Shown here piece after piece: positions 14,119 through 19,328 of a stretch of 19,328 bases of DNA. Made by a program: the position numbers and the translations under genes. A model generated the notes under the pieces. The model saw nothing but the letters and a program-made list of their open reading frames with translations, did not search any database and was not told the DNA's origin. How positions within the stretch are numbered: the first letter of the stretch is position 1; every line of letters begins with the position of its first letter. The stretch spans positions 1 to 19,328 of the forward strand of contig JBICHM010000051.1 in assembly GCA_043101835.1 (NCBI GenBank). The letters are read 5' to 3'. This stretch comes from JBICHM01 sp043101835. Its GTDB lineage: Bacteria > Planctomycetota > Phycisphaerae > Phycisphaerales > UBA1924.

Positions 14119-15489
14119 GTGACCGACGAACAGCGCACGCCCGGACCCCTCGGATGGCTCGAGCGCATCGTCAGCGTGCGCGCCGGTGAAGGCACGGCCC
14201 TCGTCCTTGCCTTCTGCTTCCACTTCTTCATTCTCAGCGGCTACTACGCCGTGCGCCCGGTGCGCGTGGCCTTCGGCGTCGCGCGCGGCGCCGATGACCT
14301 GCCCGTCCTCTACACCGGCACCCTCATCGCCATGCTCATCGCCCAGCCGATCTACGGCTGGATCGTCGCGCGACTGCCGCGGCGCGTCTTCATCCCAATC
14401 GTCTACAACTTCTTCATCGTCAACATCGTGCTCATCTGGGTGGGCCTGACGACGTTGCCCACCGAGCCGACCGTCGCCATCGCCGGCGACATGTACTCGT
14501 GGCGGACGCTGCTGGGGTATGTGTTCTTCGTCTGGATCAGCGTCTTCAACCTCTTCATCACGAGCGTCTTCTGGAGCCTGATGGCCGATCGCTTCCGGGA
14601 GGAGCAGGGGCGGAGGCTCTTCGGCTGCATCGCCGCGGGCGGCTCGGTCGGCGCTCTCCTCGGCGCCAGCACCGCGTGGACGCTCACCGAGCGCATCGGC
14701 GCCCCGACGATGCTGCTCATCGGCTGCGCGCTGCTGGAAGGCGCGGTCATCGTCGCGTTGCTCTTCATGCGCGAGGCGGATCGCGCCGGCGCACAGGTCG
14801 GCGACGCCACGGATGAAGCCCCGCAGGGCGAGCGCATCGGCGGCAGCGCCCTGGCCGGCATGAAGAGCGTGCTCACGAGCCCCTACCTCATCGCCATCGC
14901 CGGGCTGATGTTCCTCATGTCCGTCTGCAGCACGCTGCTGTACTTCCAGCAGGCGGACATCGTCTCGAAGGCCTTCGATAGCGAGGACGCCCGGGCCGCG
15001 TTCTTCGCGAAGGTGGATGTCTTCACCAACATCGCCACCTTCACGCTGCAGATCCTCATCGTCAGCCGCCTCATGAAGCGGGGTGGCGTGACGCTGACGC
15101 TCGCGCTGCTGCCGGTCATCACCGTCCTCGGCTTCGCCGCGCTCGCGTTGCAGCCCACGCTCTGGGTGCTCGTCGCCTTCCAGGTCGCCAACCGCTCGGG
15201 GCGCTACGCCCTGATGCGCCCGGCGCGCGAAGTGCTGTACACCGTCCTGAGCCGCGAGGACAAGTACAAGGCGAAGGGCTTCAATGACACCTTCGTCTAC
15301 CGCTTCGGCGATCAGCTCGGCGCGTGGGGCGACAAGGGCCTGCGCCTGCTGCAGCTGACGCCGATGATGCTCGCCTGGATCGGCGCGGGCGTCGCCGTCG
15401 CGTGGGGCGCCGTCGCCGTGTACGCCGGCGTGCGCCATCGCGTGATCATGCGGGAATCGCCCGCTACACGAGCCCAAGCGCCCGAATAA
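14119..15489 (+). CDS. NTT/MFS-type multi-TM transporter (COG3202-like)
   Basis: 456 residues from GTG 14119, which directly abuts the TGA of the second SDR gene. About ten to twelve hydrophobic segments are visible, starting with GTALVLAFCFHFFILSGYYAVRP. The early motif ILSGYYAVRPVRVAFGV and the block NLFITSVFWSLMADRFREEQGRRLFGCIAAGGSVGALLG resemble bacterial relatives of the nucleotide (ATP/ADP) translocase family, which share the MFS fold. A second conserved block is NRSGRYALMRPAREVLYTVLSREDKYKAKGFNDTFVYRFGDQ. It should sit in the cytoplasmic membrane. The substrate is not evident, and many such proteins outside intracellular parasites have no known cargo. Its 3' end overlaps the convergent alkaline phosphatase gene by 26 bases. 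Confidence 0.8.
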   Translation: MTDEQRTPGPLGWLERIVSVRAGEGTALVLAFCFHFFILSGYYAVRPVRVAFGVARGADDLPVLYTGTLIAMLIAQPIYGWIVARLPRRVFIPIVYNFFIVNIVLIWVGLTTLPTEPTVAIAGDMYSWRTLLGYVFFVWISVFNLFITSVFWSLMADRFREEQGRRLFGCIAAGGSVGALLGASTAWTLTERIGAPTMLLIGCALLEGAVIVALLFMREADRAGAQVGDATDEAPQGERIGGSALAGMKSVLTSPYLIAIAGLMFLMSVCSTLLYFQQADIVSKAFDSEDARAAFFAKVDVFTNIATFTLQILIVSRLMKRGGVTLTLALLPVITVLGFAALALQPTLWVLVAFQVANRSGRYALMRPAREVLYTVLSREDKYKAKGFNDTFVYRFGDQLGAWGDKGLRLLQLTPMMLAWIGAGVAVAWGAVAVYAGVRHRVIMRESPATRAQAPE

Positions 15490-16861
15490 GGCCCGTGTGC
15501 ACATCCACATGGTGGCGGGCGCCGAGGAACCCATCGGCGCCGGGGCCGGCGTCCGTCAGCTCCACGTAGTCCGTCGTGTGCCGGTACGACGCGAACGCGA
15601 CACCGAAGTGGTTGCCGACGACGCTGCCCAGCGGCGCGTAGTAGGCGCTGCGGTCGTTGTAAGGATCGGTCGGCTCGCCGGCGAGCCAGCGATCGAGCAC
15701 CGCGACCTCCCGATCGGTCAGCTCGACGCCCTGCACGTCGCGCAGCAGGCTGGCGAGCGTCGCGCCGTTGCGCCCGCCCTGGATCTCACGCAGGCGGCGC
15801 ACGATCGCGCGGAACGAACCCCGCGCCTCGCACATGCGGTCGAAATGCGCCTGGCCGTCCGGCGCGTAGCGGGCGAAGCCCGGGTTGCCCGTCGCGTGGT
15901 CGCTGGTCACCACGACGAGCGTGTCGTCGCGCTCAGCGGCAAAGTCCAGCGCAACGCCGACGGCGTCATCGAAGGCCGCGAGCCCCCGGACGAATGACGC
16001 CGCGTCGTTCATGTGCGCCGTGGTGTCGGTGTCCTCGCTCTCGATGAACAGGACGAAGCCGTCAGGCGCGGTGCGCGCCATGCGTTCGATTCCCGCGCGC
16101 GCCTGCTCGGCGAGGGTGGGGAAGCCCTCGGGCCGGTCGATCTCAAAGGGGCACTCCCCTTCATCGAGGAGCGCGAAGAGCCGCCCGGGCATCGCGCGGC
16201 ACGCCTCGGCAATCGCCCGGGCGTCACGGAACGGCGTGACGCCTGCAGCGCGGATCGTCTCATCGTCGAGATGTCGCCCTCCGCCGGCGATCACCAGATC
16301 CACACCGCGCTCGAGAAACTGCTGCACGATGGACTCCGCGTCGCCGCGACGCGCCGCGTTGGCGACCATCGCCGCGGGTGAGGCATCGGTGAACTCGGTC
16401 GTTGTGATCACGCCCGTTGCGTAGCCCGCCTGCTTGGCGCGCGCCAGCAGCGGCGTCGGACGGCGTCCGTCGGGCGTCACGCTCACCGCGTCGACGTTCA
16501 CGCGCTCGCCGATCGACCACGAACTCGCGCTCGCCGCAGAGTCGGTCAGGATCCAGTCAGCGGGATCCACCGCGACGAGCGCACGGCGCGCGTCCGGCGA
16601 GGCGATCAGGTCTATCCAGCGCATCGGGCGCCCGAGACGCCGACGGGCGTAGACATCGCCCAGCGACAACGCGCCAGGCCCGACGCCGTCGGCGGTGAGG
16701 AAGATCAGGTTGCGCGCCCGGGCCGGGCCGTCGACATCCGGCTGCGCCGACGCGCGTGGGGCGCCGCCCAGCGCCGCGCCCGCCACGGCGCCGGCCGCCC
16801 CGGCGAGAAACCCGCGCCGATCGACGCCCACGCCCCCCGCTCGCTCCTGATCGTTCGCCAT
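15464..16861 (-). CDS. Tat-exported alkaline phosphatase (PhoA-like family)
   Basis: 465 residues from ATG 16861, with AGGAG 6 bases upstream. Residues 14-40 form a Tat signal (DRRGFLAGAAGAVAGAALGG...ASA), so the enzyme acts outside the cytoplasmic membrane, releasing phosphate from monoesters. The family ligands are all present: D58 (TADGVGPG), nucleophile S108 (TDSAASASSW), E274, D279 and H283 in an E-x4-D-x3-H arrangement (IESEDTDTTAH), D321 and H322 (TSDHATGN) and H428 (SYRHTTDYV). The local motifs are divergent (IESEDTD instead of VEGGRID, DHATGN instead of DHETGG), so it belongs to a branch away from E. coli PhoA. No pho box is evident in the short upstream gap (16862-16958). It overlaps the transporter gene tail to tail by 26 bases. 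Confidence 0.92.
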   Translation of the reverse strand: MANDQERAGGVGVDRRGFLAGAAGAVAGAALGGAPRASAQPDVDGPARARNLIFLTADGVGPGALSLGDVYARRRLGRPMRWIDLIASPDARRALVAVDPADWILTDSAASASSWSIGERVNVDAVSVTPDGRRPTPLLARAKQAGYATGVITTTEFTDASPAAMVANAARRGDAESIVQQFLERGVDLVIAGGGRHLDDETIRAAGVTPFRDARAIAEACRAMPGRLFALLDEGECPFEIDRPEGFPTLAEQARAGIERMARTAPDGFVLFIESEDTDTTAHMNDAASFVRGLAAFDDAVGVALDFAAERDDTLVVVTSDHATGNPGFARYAPDGQAHFDRMCEARGSFRAIVRRLREIQGGRNGATLASLLRDVQGVELTDREVAVLDRWLAGEPTDPYNDRSAYYAPLGSVVGNHFGVAFASYRHTTDYVELTDAGPGADGFLGARHHVDVHTGLIRALGLV

Positions 16862-16958
16862 CCGCTTCTCCTCTCGACGGAGGGAAGCCTAGCGCCCGAG
16901 CACAAGACGCCCGCCTCCGACGCCCGCGCCTTGACCGATTTCTCACATCGCGCCCGCG

Positions 16959-17915
16959 TCAGAACGCCCAGGTAAAGCGGGCGCTGACGAAGGGGGCCGG
17001 ATCGACCTCCTCACGACGCAGCGTGTCGCCGCTGTCGTCGAGGGTCTCGATCTGGCGGTACACCGTGGCGCCGAGCGTCAGGTCGAGGCTCGACCGGCGC
17101 GACGGCGCCCAGATCAGGCTCAGCCCCATCAGCACCTCGTCGTCGCGCATCACGCCGTCCGGGATCGGTCCGTCATCGGCCAGACGGTAGTCGCGCGGCT
17201 CCCAGCGCGCAAACAGGCGCGCCGACCACGCCTCCGTCAGCGCGCGCGTCGCCGTGACGCCCAGACCGTCGCTCTCGACCGACAGCGTCTCCGAGGGCGT
17301 CCACTCGAAGGCGATGTAGGGAATCACGAGCGGGTCGTCCTCGAAGCGCGTCTGGGCGCCGCCGCCGAGCGTGAGGGAGAAGTTCTCGTTGAACCGGCGC
17401 GAGACGCCCACGAAGCCGCCGTACTGGATCGCTTCACCGAGCGACACATCCCGTTCGCCGCTGAAACGTAGGAACGGGCTGACGAGCCAGCCCCACTCCT
17501 GGTTCACCTGGCGCACGAAGATCGGGCGCAGCGAGATGTCGTACCCCTCGTCGAGCGGCCCGTCCGGTCCGGCGCCGAAGGCGTCGGCGTTCGAGAAGTC
17601 GTACGACGACGCCTCGATGCGCAGGTTCACACGCAGGAACGACCGCTCGTCCAGCTGCCCGCCGACGCCGATGATCGTGCCGAAGCGCGTCGTCCCCACC
17701 TCGCCGGCGGTCTCGAGATCGGCGTCGAAGCCGTGGCGGCCGTAGAGGTCAAGCGACCACCGCCAGGGCGCGCTCTCGGGCTGCTCGGGGATGGGGCGCT
17801 CGTCCTCGGGCGCGTCGATCGCCGCCAGGTCCGGCTCCATCGCGTCCTGCGCGATCGCGGGCGTGGCGAGAGAAAGCGCGCCGAGCGCGACGACGAATCG
17901 GGAGGAGGTGAGCAT
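16959..17915 (-). CDS. Outer-membrane beta-barrel protein
   Basis: 318 residues from ATG 17915. The open frame continues upstream inside the preceding gene, but residues 1-22 from this ATG form a clear signal peptide (MLTSSRFVVALGALSLATPAIA) with cleavage before QDAMEP. After an acidic, proline-containing linker, the protein from about residue 50 shows alternating polar/hydrophobic strands with aromatic girdle residues (WRWSLDLYGRHG, FLRVNLRIEAS, FVGVSRRFNENFSLTLGGG, WSARLFARWEPRDY, SSLDLTLGATVYRQ) and ends in FVSARFTWAF. A terminal Phe is the usual outer-membrane insertion signal. It may be of the DUF6268 barrel type, but that is not certain. It lies 23 bases downstream of the vWA gene, probably co-transcribed. 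No good ribosome site is visible. Confidence 0.82.
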   Translation of the reverse strand: MLTSSRFVVALGALSLATPAIAQDAMEPDLAAIDAPEDERPIPEQPESAPWRWSLDLYGRHGFDADLETAGEVGTTRFGTIIGVGGQLDERSFLRVNLRIEASSYDFSNADAFGAGPDGPLDEGYDISLRPIFVRQVNQEWGWLVSPFLRFSGERDVSLGEAIQYGGFVGVSRRFNENFSLTLGGGAQTRFEDDPLVIPYIAFEWTPSETLSVESDGLGVTATRALTEAWSARLFARWEPRDYRLADDGPIPDGVMRDDEVLMGLSLIWAPSRRSSLDLTLGATVYRQIETLDDSGDTLRREEVDPAPFVSARFTWAF

Positions 17916-17938
17916 CGCCGGGAGTGTAGCCGCGACGC

Positions 17939-19328
17939 CTACCGGCGCAGGCGCCACGCCTGCAGCAGCCATTCCAACGTGGCGAGGGCGAAGCCCAGCA
18001 GCACGAACCAGCGCCAGATTTCCCGCGGCGCCGCGGCCGCCACGCCTCGCCCCGCCTCCCCTGCGCCAACGCGAGGCGGCTCGTCGCTGGTCGCGATCGC
18101 GCTCTCGACTTCGTTGGTCAGGTTCACCGCGAGCACCGATTCCGTCGCGCCCGCCAGCCGGTACACCCCGGCGATCGGGAGCGCCCCGAGCGACACCGTC
18201 GCCTGCCCTTCGCCCACCGCGACCCGGCGCTCGACCGGCCCTGTTGCGCGGACCTCCGTCGCGCCGGCCGCCGCGCGCACGATCGCGGGCTCGCCCGTCG
18301 TGACCGACTCGCCCGGTGCGCCGGTCGCCCCGGGCGCAAGCGTCGCCGCGGCGTTGGCGAGGAAGACCGCGAACCCCACCTGCACCGGCCAGTTCGATTC
18401 CGCCAGCGCGAACGACACCACAAGGCGGGGGTGCGCGCCGCCGTCGACCAGCGCGATGACCGGCCCCGATTCGCTCTGCGCGAGCGTGCGCAGGCGCCGC
18501 CCCGACGCGGGCGATGCGCCCACCGTCGCCGGGGACCGCATCACGAGCGTGTCGAGGCTCACGAACCGCATGATCGGGTGCGACCGGTCCCACGAAGCGA
18601 TTCGGACGGTTCCGCCATCGTCGTCGCGATCGAGCGTGATGCCTGCGTCGCCGGCGGCGCTGGCGAAGGAGAGTGTCGGCATCGGTGCGGGCGCGCTGGG
18701 CGCAGCGCGGTCGAACACACCCAGCGCGTACTGCGCCGCCCAACCGGGCTCGAGCACGCGCCGCTCGTACTCCTCCAGCGACACGCGCGTGAACTGCTGC
18801 GGATCGAGCGCCTCGAGCGCGCGAAAGAGAAACGGGTCGGCGCCGCCCGTCTCGCCGCCCGGCGCCACGAGCAGCAGCCGGAGGCGCGTCGCCGGCGCGA
18901 GCGCCAACGCCGCGGCGTTGTCGGCCTCGAGATCATCGGGACGCTCGATCGAGACGGTCAGCGTCGCCGCGCCCGAGATGCGCGCCTCGAGCGCCACCGG
19001 CGCCTCCCCGGGCCCGTCGTCGTCCGACGGCGGCACGAAGACCGTCTCGGCGCGGAGCGCATCGGCCCCGGCGCGCAGCGTGATCGCGGTTTCGACCGCG
19101 CGCGGCCCGGCGTTCACCAAGCGCGTAAAGACGCGCACGAGCGCGGGGTCCTCGTAGTCGCGACGGGCGCTGAGCTGCGCAACACCCACGTTGTCGCGCG
19201 CCGCGCCCGGGTCCGGCCCGACGCGCACGAAGACGAACTCCGCATCGCCAACTGCGGCGCGCGGGGCGCTCTCCAGGGCCCCGTCGCTCACCAGCGTCAC
19301 GCGCACGCCGGCGCCGGCGCCGGAGTCA
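17939..19328 (-). CDS. BatA/vWA-like membrane protein, C-terminal part (5' partial)
   Basis: The frame is open to the right window edge (DSGAGAGVRVTLVSDGALE), so the N-terminus is missing; the GTG at 19306 is internal and not the real start. The visible beginning is the end of a von Willebrand A domain (VRVTLVSDG, then VGDAEFVFVRVG). A beta-rich middle region follows, then a Rossmann-like segment (RLRLLLVAPGGE...FLFRALEALDPQQFTRVSLEEYE), a block SHPIMRFVSLDTLVM and the strongly characteristic SFALAESNWPVQVGFAVFLANAAATL. A single TM helix near the C-terminus (RWFVLLGFALATLEWLLQAW) ends in RLRR. This order matches BatA-type proteins with an N-terminal two-TM unit and vWA domain, common in planctomycetes. 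Function unknown. The barrel-protein gene follows after 23 bases. Confidence 0.8.
   Translation of the reverse strand, partial: DSGAGAGVRVTLVSDGALESAPRAAVGDAEFVFVRVGPDPGAARDNVGVAQLSARRDYEDPALVRVFTRLVNAGPRAVETAITLRAGADALRAETVFVPPSDDDGPGEAPVALEARISGAATLTVSIERPDDLEADNAAALALAPATRLRLLLVAPGGETGGADPFLFRALEALDPQQFTRVSLEEYERRVLEPGWAAQYALGVFDRAAPSAPAPMPTLSFASAAGDAGITLDRDDDGGTVRIASWDRSHPIMRFVSLDTLVMRSPATVGASPASGRRLRTLAQSESGPVIALVDGGAHPRLVVSFALAESNWPVQVGFAVFLANAAATLAPGATGAPGESVTTGEPAIVRAAAGATEVRATGPVERRVAVGEGQATVSLGALPIAGVYRLAGATESVLAVNLTNEVESAIATSDEPPRVGAGEAGRGVAAAAPREIWRWFVLLGFALATLEWLLQAWRLRR

Noticed and set aside
12601..15534. 977-codon open frame on the minus strand
   Set aside because: It lies antisense to the second SDR and the transporter, both with clear family motifs. 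Its translation is low-complexity Gly/Ala/Arg/Asp/Glu, as expected for a shadow of GC-rich codons, and no family is visible.
17733..19157. 474-codon open frame on the plus strand at the right end
   Set aside because: Antisense to the vWA protein and barrel protein; Ser/Arg/Pro/Ala-rich with no recognisable domain.

Overview
The window is GC-rich, densely packed bacterial DNA whose codons mostly end in C or G. The gene content points to a planctomycete, probably a member of the Phycisphaerae. The pointers are: exported (Tat-signal) NAD-type SDR enzymes in tandem, a BatA-like vWA membrane protein, a secreted protein beginning with a GPLNPP-type linker after its signal peptide, and a ThiE with the long N-terminal extension. 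This assignment is inference from gene families; no rRNA or other taxonomic marker is present.

Layout. 2-2508 (+): cystathionine beta-synthase (5' end cut by the window edge) and a cystathionine gamma-synthase/lyase, a transsulfuration pair. 2571-3644 (-): an Ada-type alkylation repair protein. 3784-5483 (+): a secreted protein carrying a contractile-tail tube (T4 gp19-like) domain, then ThiE. 5461-6267 (-): a small unknown protein and a small lipoprotein. 6480-7700 (+): an M16 zinc peptidase interrupted by one in-frame TAA. 7788-8333 (-): a two-TM protein that seems to lack a normal start codon. 8452-8928 (+): a tail-anchored protein. 9081-10042 (+): a Bcp/PrxQ peroxiredoxin translationally coupled to a DinB-fold protein. 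10073-11530 (-): a membrane-anchored unknown. 11765-15489 (+): two tandem paralogous Tat-exported SDR/epimerase-like proteins and an NTT/MFS-type transporter that abuts the second one. 15464-16861 (-): a Tat-exported alkaline phosphatase. 16959-19328 (-): an outer-membrane beta-barrel protein and, upstream of it, the C-terminal part of a vWA/BatA-like protein cut by the right edge.

The most unusual structure is a family of intergenic repeats in the first 9 kb, built of 8-base units (purine-strand consensus GAGACGRA, with a GGCACGRA variant at one locus). Three copies (2511-2611, 7702-7827, 8929-9055) are long imperfect inverted repeats with arms of about 36-40 bases around a 21-49 base loop that itself holds a smaller palindrome. 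Two loci (5753-5793, 6391-6437) are single arms. The hairpins start 0-10 bases after the stop codon of the preceding + strand gene. At three loci the opposite-strand gene ends inside an arm, so three unrelated proteins share an EETxR-type tail. Because 8 is not divisible by 3, each arm reads as the same cyclic 8-residue peptide in all three frames of a strand, with no stop codon. I read these as a dispersed element adapted to gene ends, possibly acting as bidirectional terminators or 3'-end stabilisers.

Two other loci look as if one base had changed: the TAA inside the M16 gene and the AUC where an AUG is expected at 8333. They could be real lesions, recoding, or sequencing errors.
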